This document shows, piece after piece, positions 52,180 to 63,857 of a DNA stretch of 64,000 bases. The stretch covers positions 1 through 64,000 of the forward strand of contig NMRA01000296.1 in the NCBI GenBank assembly GCA_002633005.1, read 5' to 3'. The stretch's first letter is position 1, and each line of letters opens with the position of its first letter. Source of the DNA: Phoronis australis. Its lineage: Eukaryota > Phoronida > Phoronidae. A model generated the notes under the pieces. It saw nothing but the letters and a program-made list of their open reading frames with translations. It was not told where the DNA came from and did not search any database. The position numbers were made by a program, and so were the translations under genes.

Positions 52180-54890
52180 AAGTACACGCAACATTTCTAA
52201 AGGGAAATACTGTATAAATAGGAAGCTTTCGTTGTTACCTTTGAGAGCAAAAAGATTGTTCGCTTTTTTACAATTTTTGACTGGCTAGCAGGCTACTTTG
52301 GTTCACAGCGATGGTTAATTACGCTTTGTCAGACAGAAAACATCGGGCATTGTACACACTCGCAGAATTGTCTTTAAAATATATCATATCGTCACGTTTT
52401 ACCGTATACATCGCAACACAAAATAAATGAGCTGGAAAGACTGAATATTGCTACAATCTTGTCCTTGTCCAACATTAGGCGGCGCATCACAGGGGGCTGG
52501 GTTATGTAGCCAACACCAACTATTTCAATGCTGCGCTGCCCATGAATAAGATAGGTTCGAAATCAATATGGTTAAGTGGTGACGATTTTACTTAATCCAC
52601 CAATTTGAAAATTTGCACAATGAAAGTTTCAAAAAGTATTCATGCTTATTCCAAGTGACAGTTTCTTCAGCGTTTCGGCTTCACTAAAAATTATTCAAAT
52701 CAGTCCACAATGTGGACAACAATAAGGCCACAAAAGAAAGTTCACAAGCACCAGAATTTTAGTTCAGTGACCGTGTTATCGATTATCTCACGTTTTTGTA
52801 AAACTCAAGAGACAAACAATGTTTTTGGTTTCAGTGAACTTTATTGTTCTATAATCAATAATTATGTAAAAGCACATGGATTGAAACACATTACTACGAA
52901 AAATTATCACATACTAGCTCAAATAAAATATTCGTAAACAATTGTAAAGAATATACGTAACACCGTTCATAAGTATAATATTACTCTTTACATCATTGAA
53001 TAAGAATCACAGTAACGCTCGCATACATGCTGAAAAGAATGATCGGAGAAATAATATAGCAAACACGTAATGTCAAGGCAAAATGCACCAAACATTTCAA
53101 ATAACAACATCAGGACGGAATGTAGACTTTCTTCCAATTCACTACTTGCACAAATTCGCCTTTATGCTTCAAAACAAGGTGTTGTGTCAAAACTACAATT
53201 GTTTTTCGTGTTTGGATGAACACGCGCGCTTTCATGTTTGCGTTGTTAAAACTGATGCTAAAACTAGCTTCACCACAATAAATAGTCTCTCCACGTACAT
53301 TGGAACCAGAAGCGTGACGTATCAGCAATAATAATTACTCGGAGATTTCCGGGAGATAGCCTCGTAAAATATAAACACGGTAAGAAACCACCACAGCTTC
53401 TTTTACATTTTGTGTACAAGTGGAAGGCAAAATGGTGCAAAATAAAGAAAACGGCTCTCACTCATAATCTTAGTTTGGCGCTTATAAGTTCATTTAGTAT
53501 CGGCAAATTGTTTCAGCCTTCGATAATGTACAAGTACCTTTTTAACTCGTGACGTTCTACACCCAATCAGAGCAGAAATTACCATGAAAAATGTCTTCCG
53601 GTTTTAAATATAGTCGAAATTAAGACGGTTGAAAATGAAATTTTTTACTTAATAAATACGCAAAACGTGGTTTATTACGATGGTCATTAGCTGCAAACCC
53701 AGCCTTTGGTAAAGTTTACGTGAGTTGCCATGCTTCGTTCTGACCGGTAGTGCTCGCAATAAAGTCGGCTTACGACCATCTTAGCTACAACCGAGCCTAC
53801 GAATTTTGACAAAACGGGCCTCCCGTGACTGCTCAAAGGCAAGTGACTTATAGCTCAAGTCAGATATTTTATCGAACATTCCCACTTCACTGTCACTGGA
53901 TGACACGTTTACAGTACAGACAGCTAGCAAACCACAGTTGCGCAATAACAAAAACCACGATGCAATCTGTTTAATCATAGAACTTTTCAAGAACCAGATT
54001 AAAAAAGTTGACTCCATTCAAAACATTACCCTTGCAAATTCACGAGTGTGTAAACACTAAGACCAGACCACAAGAACTCATGTCTCCTATATATTTTGGC
54101 GACAACGCTACTGTCATAAGGCGAAAAGGTGATAATGATCTCATCTTTTTAATCTCCAGAATACTGATGGATTTAATCTCATTTTGGATGCAGTGGACCA
54201 ACTGTGACACTGGAAGCGCCAACATGAATATCCTTAATGCTTTGCACTATTTTAAAGGAAGCTATCACAAACACAAGGCCCATTCACAAATTGAGAAAAT
54301 CCAATAAATATTTCACGGCTTATATACAGTTTCCTGGAATGTAAGTTCAAAATTACATAAAAATATGCCATGAATTGCAGCCCTGCTAATAGAGCATGGG
54401 TTTAAGGTTATACTCTGAACACCTGTAGTAACCATTGTAGGAAAATAAATGCTTAGATAAATAAATTTTAATCTCACCAACAAGAATCATATTAAACTGT
54501 ACTGGATATTTGATCCAACCAATCACCACAGGGATTGGCTACCCCAAGCCAGTCACCAATCAGATTATCTACTCCAGGCCAATCACCAATCAAGTCAGCC
54601 TTTCCAGGGAATTGGTGAACTTGAGTAGGTCGACCAATCCCAGGTGTAGTTCTTCTTTCATCACTTTGTAGTAGAACTCAGGAGACGTGTGGCGCATTCG
54701 CACAAGCCCATGTACAAGTTTTCCATCAAAGTCGGCAAACCTACAGGTGTGACATTAAAAAACTCATGCACATGTACCAGTTTCTCAGAAAAGACCTCAC
54801 TACCTTTAAGGGACATTCTTGGTGAGAAAAGTTGTTTTAGACATCAGCAGTAGCGCCGAACCGAACACATTAGTTCTACAGTAGCTCTGC
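52180..54890. other. Region downstream of NRAMP, nothing firm
   Basis: A minus-strand frame at 54017-53790 has a hydrophobic N-terminus resembling a signal peptide (MIKQIASWFLLLRNCGLL). A separate minus-strand frame at about 53328-53110 has coding-like composition. I could not join them with valid splice sites, so no gene is called. Confidence 0.4.
54510..54645 (+). repeat. About 31-bp tandem repeat with CCAATCACC cores
   Basis: Three adjacent units share CCARTCACCAATCA and CTACYCCAGG-like sequence, with partial inverted ATTGGTGA copies at both edges. CCAAT boxes are plentiful, but I have no evidence of promoter function. Confidence 0.6.
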
Positions 54891-54897
54891 CCCTGAG

Positions 54898-56390
54898 CAG
54901 GGCTCGACATAACGAGCTGCAGGTCGCATTTGCGACCTGAAATTTGAAAATGCAAGCTGAGATTTCTGTCAGCTCATATCAAGTCACAAAATGCGACCTG
55001 GAATTTCCAACGAATGAAAGCTGAGGTTTTACACTTCTCGGCAGATACCTGGCAATGATATGAAAGCAAGTCTTGTTAATCCGACCGTCATTTGGTTGTT
55101 GCCAAATCCAAGTTCAAACGAACACTAAGGTCGATGTTCCCTAAGCCCTATATTCTATGCCCGTAGCCAGCTATTGCAAAATTGTGGTTAGCGAACTTTT
55201 TTCTTCTCTTCATACACCACNTAAAAAGGGCACAGTGTAGGTGGTATCGGTATCTAGGAAGTCACCCCTACTAGATGGGTTTTGTCTCGAAAAAATCGTA
55301 TTATTTTGTACCATTGCAGTCTTTTAATACCCCATTACCGCAAACACTCAGTTTACCGACTATCCTCTAAGCGTTCCTCCTCAACTTTTGAGAAATTCCA
55401 ACTGAGCGCCCACAGTTCAGGCTAGCGCACTACAAATGACCGCGCGTGGTTTAAAATTTACACGCAGCCTAAATGGTGTGTGACTCTCATTCTACGCAAC
55501 AAACTCAGTTTTCAAAAAATGTCTTTTCTCAATACGTAAAAACCAAATCCCGGCTTTGTTTTATGCCACCGAAAGAAAGTTAACACTAGTAACGTGCGTG
55601 TTGTTTTGTGACTGACCTATTTTTCCCGTGCTTGGAAGGTATATTGAGGAGCAAACTCGTCATTACCCGATGGAAACCTGCACGGAGGGAATCGAGAATT
55701 ATTTTGAGGTTATTCATTTCATGGAAAACTAATTGTTGAGTACGTAAACGGCATAAGTATCACATTTTGTTGTGAAATTTGCACTGAATTGTTCCCATGC
55801 ATCCAAATAGGTCATTCGGTTAGGGCATCGTTTCACGGATACTTTGACAGATGTTTTTCAAACATCGAGTTAAGTTGCAAAATTTGGGCTGCGAACAAAA
55901 AGTGGAGGGAATTTGCACTCCGAGTTAGTTTGAATCTTTAACGACTTTTATGACAGACACTAGCAGGTCAGACCTAGCAAAATCCAGGATACTTTTTCAC
56001 TTTTTCATCGGGCATTTTCTCCCTCTTCACATCGCAAACTTAGCTACTCGAATGCACGTGTCAGTTAGAGAGCGCTGATTCAACTTGCACGTCGGCAACT
56101 TGCCTTGCGCTCGGGAGCCTTTCAATGGTGGTCGTGAAGAACAGTAACGTCGTATCTGCATGAACGAAGTCACTTTTGCGATCTGAAATTTGTGGGTATT
56201 TAACGCTGCAGGTAAAAGCATAATCTAAACATTTTCTCCATAATCTAAAAAATCAATTTTGGCGCGTAAAAATGGAGGGAAAATTTGCGACCTGGCATTT
56301 ATGAATGCAAGTTGGATTTTGAAAATGCGACCTGGGATTTTGGCTAGGTCGCAAAATGCGACCTGGCAATTTTAATAATGTCGAGATCTG
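54898..56390. mobile_element. About 1.5-kb DNA element with CAGGGCTCGACAT ends
   Basis: The left end is CAGGGCTCGACATAA and the right end TTATTAATGTCGAG-like (ATAATGTCGAGATCTG). Next to each end lies a palindromic box built from CAGGTCGCATT and TGCGACCTG. CTGAG directly flanks both ends and may be a 5-bp target duplication. The interior has no recognisable transposase; position 55221 is an unresolved base. Confidence 0.55.
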
Positions 56391-57464
56391 CTGAGCCAAA
56401 GCTTCTGAATAGATAGCAAAGTATTTTAAGCGGATTCAAATTGTGAAGACATCAACCTTGATTTCAATGAATGTCTGGCAGACAACACCAAGATTTGGTG
56501 ATTTGTAATAAAATCACAAAAACAACAGGTTTTCTTGTTTTAAAACTCTGGTCAAATTTTAATTAATAACTTCAAGAAATCTATCCCATCCAACAATAAT
56601 CATCAATATACTGCTTTTCGGCCGCAAAAACGAACATGTACCTTCAAAACAAATTCAGAACAAACAGAGTCCCCTGAATATAGTTCATGTTGACGTACAA
56701 GTATTCCTCTGGGAATGACACATACTCTTCAATATACGTGTGCACAATGCATGACTTGATAGTAAACGATTGGCAGTCATCAAAATGACGACAAAATTTC
56801 ATGAAGATAATGATGCGGGTGCAAAAAATAAAACCCCATGACGATCTTTCGAACCATTTGGCAAATAGGGAGGCGAACGCATCAAAACACTTAAATTGTC
56901 ACCAGGGGGCACACAACACAACAGAGCCATTAAAAAATTGTCTGGTGACATACCCTCAAACACATCTGCCAGGTTTTGAAAAGATCCATCGCGGTAGGGC
57001 GAATTGGTGACAATGACATTTGAAAAGTTAAGTCATACTACACCAACAATTTGACTTTTTTATCCGATACCAAAACCTTAACCTTACAAATACCCCAAAA
57101 TTGGTTAAAAAAATTCTTAACGATGATAGGATTTCGTTTTTGTTGCCATTAAAAAATCCAAAGTGCTTGGGAATAAAAAATACTTCACCCCACCCTGAAC
57201 AATATTGCTTCAATTTAATGGCAGGCAAAAATTTCAATTTCAAATAATAGTATGAGTTCCTCTTCCAAATCCTGTTCGATAGGCAAAGCTCACTTTGAAA
57301 GAATATTTCTTTACTTCATGGTTATGAAGTAAGTGAAACTGAAGCCCTACAAAGAAATACATAAAAAAGCAGAGTTCCATGAGTGAAGTAAGACACATGT
57401 ACTGGTGTGCCACAACCGTGAACAATTCATTTATACTTAGCGCCACATGAAAGTCTGCTATTAC

Positions 57465-60400
57465 GTACTTGTGGGAGTGGTGCTGCAGGTCAAGTTTGGC
57501 AAGCCATTCCATGACGTCTTCATGCGTCCAGGAATCTAGGACACTAATCACAGGCATACTAGGTGGCGGTACTGAGACGGTGGTGGAAGAGACAAACTCA
57601 CCTGATTGGATAAAAGAAATGTATCTGATAATTTTGCCTTCTTTATGATTTGTACCTGAAACAACTCTACTGTTTCGAAAATTCTCCTGCCCATCAGTAC
57701 CTGAAACAACTGTATTGTCTCTAAAAATTCCCTTTCCCTCGAGTGAGCGAAGGTCCTGCTGTTGTCTAAGCTCTACTGATAAATGGTATTTCTATTACAT
57801 TGTGTGCATCCCATAGCACAAGCATCATCCCTCATGAACATGACATATTAAACGGTGGAGTCAAAAAATATTTGCAGACAAAATTTTATCATTTTCTCGT
57901 TTTATAAGTGTCACGGCACAATCCAGGGCTTGGAATGTCCCATGACAAAAAAAGCGGAAATTTTTACGGCCCGAAAGATGCGCGCACCCAGCCTTGAAAA
58001 TGGGGGGGCTCGTATTTTTGTCGATGCGGACCTTTTGCCGAAAAAACATCGGGAAGACTAAAAAAGGTACCGTCTGCGTCATTTCAGCTCGTCCGTCCAC
58101 TCCCACCTCCACACGTTTTTGGCTGCAGAGTCGTAGTATTTCTTACCGCGATTCACAATCTCACGAGACGCCATTGAGGAAAACCACGCTATCCCAGGTG
58201 TCCCGGCAATGATAACAATTTACGTTCCTCCGAAACATAAAGAGCAACTTACGCTTTTCGAAGTGAAAGTCGTCGGTAACGCCGCGGCAAGAAAGAAATT
58301 TGCTGCGGAAATTTTATATCAAATCTGATTTTTTTTTACCTGGAAATATAATAAAATGCGCGGACAGAACATTTGAAAAAAGCGGAAATCCGCGTTTCCG
58401 CGGAAATTCCAAGCCCTGACAAACTCACTGTCTGTGGTGTCCTCTTCTATCACCCCTAGCTTCCCACGATTCCTGAGCTCACGAATCACATCCTGCAGTT
58501 TCGTTGTCCAATCACATTGCTGGCTGAAGTCGAAGTACAGCTTATTACCTATCATGGCCCCCAGCCATCCGCTAGGTCTGAAGTCCTTTTGCAGCAACAA
58601 CGGCACTACATCTTTGCGTAAGCGGAATGTGTACTCACCCTCTGCAAATGAAGGCCAAAGTTTAAAAGGACACAAAACCCTGTTTTGATGATTTCAAGCG
58701 TTCATTGTTCTGTCACCTGCTAAAGCATCCTTGATGTCAATCTTCCAAGTTAAAAGCAAGAATCAACTAAAAACTCATACTCCCTGGGACACAGATTGGG
58801 ATTTTACGGTCCTTGGTGGATGGTCTTTACCACAGTTGCCACGTTATTCGCTAAAAGCAGAGGTCACTCTATCCCATCTGGCAGACTTTGAAAGGAGTTT
58901 CAAATTTTTCCTCCAAACTTTTGAGGGTTGTCAAGGGTCACAGAGCATTATTTTGTTTCAGAGAACTGGATGGGAAAGTTGTTTTAGTATATGTTAATGG
59001 GCCAAAACCGGGTTTGGTATCCCTTTAAGTACAAGTACCAAATCAAGATTCACAAGAATTTTCAACAATTGAAAAGTTTGAAAAATCATGGAACTTAAAC
59101 CAAAATGCAAGGCAAATCTGCACCAATATCTAGCAATGATTTAGCAATTACCGGTACTACTATGAAAGCCACTACTGTCATGGATTATCTTGTTGATACA
59201 GAGCGTTTTCGAGCAGAGATTTTCACCCATGTCCAGCACTGGAAACTCTCCCATTACATTAAGTAAGTGTTGCAACTGTGAACTCTCATACATACCAGTC
59301 CTACAGTTGGGACTGTCCATGTACTTCTGTGACATGCATACAATCACTACAGCGGCGTTCTCTACAGCATTAGCCATGGCCTCGAGTATGCTGCCCTCTG
59401 TAACAGGAACAATGCAAAGTGCTGATGTGTGCTCACAAGTGTGCCGTGCATGGTATTTTATCATGGGTCGTGTGGGATGTATATTAATTCCATGAAATAT
59501 GATTACTGAAGTCAGGTGGCAACCGTATCCAAGCTGAAAATCAAATAGACACACACCTACACACAAACAACCACACAAAAACACCCACACACAAACACTC
59601 ACACACAAACATAAAACCACACTTGAAAATAGGGTCCATGCATTGTACTGGGAAGACATCAACAGGAATGGTCAAGTGGCTAAACAATTTTTTGATGTTT
59701 TCCCAAAAGTATTAGCAGATGAAGTATTGTTTAACTGAGACAAAAATAATTAATGTAAGAAAGAGCAGACCTGGGTCCACAAAACATTATCAAGTTTCTT
59801 TATTTTAAGACTTGAGAAACAATGGCGTAATTATGCTTTGAAAACGATAAGTTCAACACACTATTATAATTGTAAAATCTCTTATGCATCTTATTCATGT
59901 CCATGATACCACAGACGTATAGCTGGTGTTTAATCAAATATACTTTCACTTGCCCAGATTTTCAGAAATCCACACCAGCTTGTTTGGCAAAAATATAACA
60001 AGTCAACACTGACAGAGGGTACATCATTATCTGCAGTATGCCTGAAACCTGTTCAATGATAAAACATCACTTTTCTGTCACAATTTTGCAATGTCCATAA
60101 TGGGCATGGTGAAGAAATGACCAATCAGGGATCCATAATTTATGAGGTCACAGTTCACAGAGATTTTCCTGGTTTTAAGGGTAAAACATGTCATATTCAA
60201 AGCACCTCATTGCCATTAGTTTCTGATCTTCAGGAACAGAACCAGTGTAATTTAGTAGGCGAATGCTTTCCAATTTCATAATGCAGTAATTAAATTGCTG
60301 GTAACTATGACAGTTCATTTTCACGTCATAATTTTGGAAAACATTTTTAACAAAACAAATGGAAATAGTTGTCCCTGGCAATGTCTTTGAGATCCCATAA

Positions 60401-62796
60401 AGAACTAACTGAACTTCAGACTACAAGCTCTTACAACTACTCTTTTGGAGAAATATTAGGTCACATCCTTTATCTGGAAAGAAGAACACAGTGAATTGAA
60501 TTACACTCGGAAGTAATCACAATCAACAGAAAATGCTAAAACTTTCATCTTCTCTTTGTTTCTTGGCAGACATTTATTACCATAAATTATGGGAAAACAT
60601 GCTCCAACAGACAAGGAAAATAGTGCAGAAAGCTATCACCAACAGGGGATGCTTCAGCAATCAAATTTGTGTGAAAATGGACTAGAGCTGAAACATTCCT
60701 ACCATAAGCGAAAACTTATAAATCATGACATCTGGAACTTACTATGAAAAAAATTCCCAACACTGTGGAGCCACCTGGCTCCTTTTACTGAGGATTTGTG
60801 ACTGACTAGTTCCCGAAAAAACTACATCGCCCTCTGTTGGTGTTCATAGACAACAGGTGCAATGCTTGTCTATTGAGAGAGGGTTTCTTTAACCCAGACA
60901 GCCTCTCTGCCACCTCTTTCAAACCAATATAACTTTCTCTGTCCAGTACACTCACTATGAACACCGGCAGAGGACGATGAAATTTTCGCTTGAATCAGTC
61001 AGTCATCATTCCCCAGTAGAAGGAGCTAGGCGGCTCCACAACGTCAGGAAATTTCATTCTATAGTAAGTTGCAGAAGTCATGACTTAAAAGTTTTTACAT
61101 CTAAATAGTCACCTGGATGAGTAATAATGTCCATCATCTAATCCCTTCCATACACATCTCTGTCAAATTTCATCAAAATCTGTCAGACCGTTCAATCAAT
61201 AATTGACGACCATACAGTATGTTGTAGAAACCGCCCACAGTTTGTACCGTGGTAGTCGAACTCATCATAAAATTAACTTGTGCTGGCGCATCTCCGTCAC
61301 AAAAAAATTGTCTTGATCCTTCAAGCAGTTTTGAGAAAATATACGGACGAACAGTGAACGGATGACAGACAGACTATATGTGACAGCATTTTGTGGGTAC
61401 ATAACAAATAAAACAGCTTTTAACTCACACCTTTAAAACTACACACAGTAACTTCTCACCAATGTTGGACAAAAACAACAGTTGAAATCCCCTGTTCTTC
61501 TGACATTGTTTTGGATGCTTACCATTTTTCAAAATGTTTAGTTACGACCATATGATCACCATGAAACACCCCCTATTTGTTTTCTATTACGGTACGTTTC
61601 AAAAACTTTTACACAATGTATTGTATAGCAAAAATTGCCACTTGGAATACTCCTTGCAACAGGATATAATTTTGGCGGCATTCCTAAACATTTTTGTAAG
61701 ACACCACATGTTCCTCCTCAGAGTACATACTTACCAACAAAAACACAAGGGCTGAAAGCAACTGATTTCTGACCAAGGTAAATTCCCCCAATAATGCCCG
61801 TGAGAGGCCATTTCATGAGTGGTCTTGCATATGTGACCCATCACGTTTACAAAAAAAAAATGCCAAAAACAAGTCATTAGGCGAGATCTGGAGAAACTTC
61901 TGTTGTATCCAAGACACAACGTGGTACGTACAGAGCACTCAATTTAATAACTAATTAGGCCAATATGTGAAAAAAGCCTACTTAGTTCTGGTCTGCACCC
62001 AACTCATTTTGAAACCCATGCTCACTACCCAAAGAAAAGAAAAATACCTGCCTGCATTAATTTTTTAAAAAGCCCCACAAAAGCACGGAAACAAGGTTTT
62101 AAACACCTGTTAGGCATGAGTGCTACCTCACACGTTTGCTCGTCTCAGGTGGATTTTTTTTGAAAAGTGAGCAGTTTACTGAAATACCTCACCACGACAA
62201 CAATTTTCAAAACATCCAAAGATCAGAACCACATTTGTTATTTTGGCCTAGAATATCGTTGACTGAAGTAGAAGATAATATGTGCAATTGTTGGCTTGGG
62301 TGGTAAATAACACACTTACTTGATAAGTTCTACACGTAACAGCAGAAGGTAAGACCTGTTAACTTCAAAAATACTGACACTATCCATTTACAGTATTGGC
62401 AAATATCTCCCTCACCACCAGGTTGCGCAGTACACATCAAAAGTTATCAGACCTCTTGTGACAGGTCATACCCACAACTCGAATGGAGAATTCCGCTTAC
62501 CCTCAGCCATCATGAAAACAAATTCTGCTTGAACTCAGCCGCCATAATGGGGATTTCCAAATAATTTTGTCCGATACTTTTTGGTGTGTACCGTAGAATG
62601 TCTACTATTTCCCCTCTGTCATTTACAAGACACATTTCCTCAGAAAACGTCGCACAAGATTTGAATGTATTACCCATTTGTTCAACATCCATCCACACTT
62701 TGTAGCCAGCCTCCTTCAGCTTGTCCTTGACCCATAACATCGTCTTCTGACTATCCCACTGATAACTAATCATCACGTGCTGCACGTTCTCATGAG
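57465..62796 (-). CDS. TIR-domain protein with SAM-like segment (partial, four exons seen)
   Basis: Exons on the minus strand are 62796-62674, 59397-59296, 58641-58429 and 57601-57465, with consistent phases; the last may begin as far up as 57775. Together they encode a whole TIR domain: MISYQWDSQKTMLWVKDKL and YKVWMDVEQM, then GSILEAMANAVENAAVVIVC, CRTEGEYTFRLRK and VVPLLLQKDFRPSGWLGAMI. A C-x-x-E pattern (CRTE) sits where TIR NADases carry their catalytic Glu; its codon is split by an intron. The last exon has a Ser/Thr/Pro linker and LDSWTHEDVMEWLAKLDL, typical of the start of a SAM domain. This TIR subtype occurs in invertebrate TIR proteins that may act in immune signalling or NAD cleavage. 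The N-terminal exons lie right of 62796 or outside the window, and the C-terminal exons after 57465 were not found. Confidence 0.88.
57924..58418. mobile_element. 495-bp hAT-like MITE in the TIR gene
   Basis: The ends CAGGGCTTGGAATGTCC and GGAAATTCCAAGCCCTG are inverted, with AGCGGAAAT repeated just inside each end. It stops 4 bp from the donor hexamer of the TIR exon ending at 58429. The flanking 8-mers are only loosely alike, so the target duplication is not proven. Confidence 0.7.
58662..59028 (+). mobile_element. TTAA-flanked MITE, copy 3, in a TIR-gene intron
   Basis: It runs from TTAAAAGGACACAAAACCC to GGGTTTGGTATCCCTTTAA, 367 bp, with TTAA at both ends. It begins 21 bp upstream of the acceptor for the exon starting at 58641, so the branch-point region of that intron is partly transposon sequence. 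Confidence 0.82.
59540..59615. repeat. CA-rich simple repeat
   Basis: A run of CACACA and CAAACA units lies in the first intron of the TIR gene. On the minus strand it produces a Cys/Val/Leu-rich spurious frame. Confidence 0.8.
60711..61095. mobile_element. About 385-bp MITE with roughly 90-bp imperfect inverted repeats
   Basis: The left side has AAAACTTATAAATCATGAC, GGAACTTACTATG and GTGGAGCCACCTGGCTCC. The right side has the complements in reverse order (GGAGCTAGGCGGCTCCAC, CTATAGTAAGTTGC, GTCATGACTTAAAAGTTTT). The element lies in the first TIR-gene intron; no ORF. Confidence 0.75.
61120..61400 (+). repeat. Family B-related repeat
   Basis: ATTTCATCAAAATCTGTCAGACCGTTCAATC and the following cluster ending ACAGACAGACTATATG resemble the family B units seen at 16-17 kb. 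It is a single degenerate copy. Confidence 0.4.
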
Positions 62797-63378
62797 CTGC
62801 AAAATAAACCACATGAGTTACAACGATCATTTCGTTTCATGTAGGATTGACGAAGCAGTGACGATAAGACGAGACGAGTTCAGTAAATTTTCTTCACATT
62901 ACAACACAATATAGTGGAACAGTAAAATTTATATTTTAACAAAATTTTCAACACAAGCAAACAAGAACTAAAATTTTACTGATTAATAAAAATGTTATTT
63001 TTTATGGCTGTCATCAATAAACACACAATGAAAGTTTGAACATTTTTGGATTTTTGGCAATACACTGTCACAGTTTTGGTCATTATTTTTGTTTTAATTT
63101 GAGGAAACTTTAGCGTACTTTGTGTCTCAGGTGTACTACAACCGAACACACTGACAGTGAGTGACAATCTACTTTCATCTTTCACTCGAATCAATTTAAA
63201 GATTGCCTCAATACTATTTCATTACTACAAGTTTGTAAATTACCCCGATTACAAAATTTGTATTTAAAAGATCATGATATCAGAAAGCCAGGTATTCAAT
63301 TAAATCAGTTTTTGGCCACAATAAGATTAAAAACCGGACGATCGCCGCACAAATAAAAAAGTTCAAGTTCAATTCAAT

Positions 63379-63406
63379 GTTTCGTCTTTTCATTAGACAT
63401 CATCAG
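63379..63406 (-). other. Hammerhead-like core downstream of a PLE
   Basis: On the minus strand the order is CTGATGA, T, GTCT, loop, AGAC, GAAAC. It lies 114 nt after the PLE stop, at the same relative place as the motif at 2514-2559. The flanking stem I and cleavage dinucleotide are not convincing, so this copy is probably inactive. Confidence 0.5.
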
Positions 63407-63519
63407 GATCATATTTACAACAATTTAGGACAACAAGTGCCAACATACAGCTCAGGTAACATCCATAGAGTGAAGTGAGAGATACATAGAATATAGTCAG
63501 TAGCTGGTCATCACCATAG

Positions 63520-63850
63520 TTACAGGGTCACTGAGCTCTGCATGTTATTCAGAGAATCAGTGGCATGCTGGTTCTGAATGGCCAATGACTCTTTAATGTA
63601 CAGTAACTCATTAGGTTCTCAGCAGACAATACTAACATAGTTGGCTTGGTGATTGTAGCTAATACAATGCCTATATACGTTACTTTTCTCTGAGGTGTGA
63701 TGTTCTTTCAACCTGTCACAGAGGCGTCTCTGTGTGAGTCCTATATAGAATTCCTTACAGTTGTCACATTCAACCTTATACACAACATTGCTCTTGTTCA
63801 ATAAAGGGATGTGTGACTTCAGTTTACACAGCATATTGGAAAGTTTCCGA
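63520..63850 (-). pseudogene. Penelope-like element, GIY-YIG endonuclease end
   Basis: The minus strand encodes the linker (LRKLSNMLCKLKSHIPLL) and a GIY-YIG domain with NVVYKVECDNCKEFYIGLT and CDRLKEHH, then an in-frame TGA at about 63619. After it the same frame continues with ELLYIKESLAIQNQ to a TAA at 63520. The internal stop makes it a pseudogene. Upstream, the PLE breaks off at about 63850, where the opposite-strand fragment begins. Confidence 0.85.
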
Positions 63851-63857
63851 AGGGTTT

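Noticed and set aside
53110-54017. Minus-strand signal-peptide-like frame and a separate downstream frame
   Set aside because: A stop codon precedes the only usable acceptor of the second segment, so the two cannot be joined in frame; neither matches a family.
59141-59662. 173-codon minus-strand frame rich in Cys, Val and Leu
   Set aside because: The N-terminal part is the translation of the CA-rich repeat; only 59397-59296 inside it is a real TIR exon.
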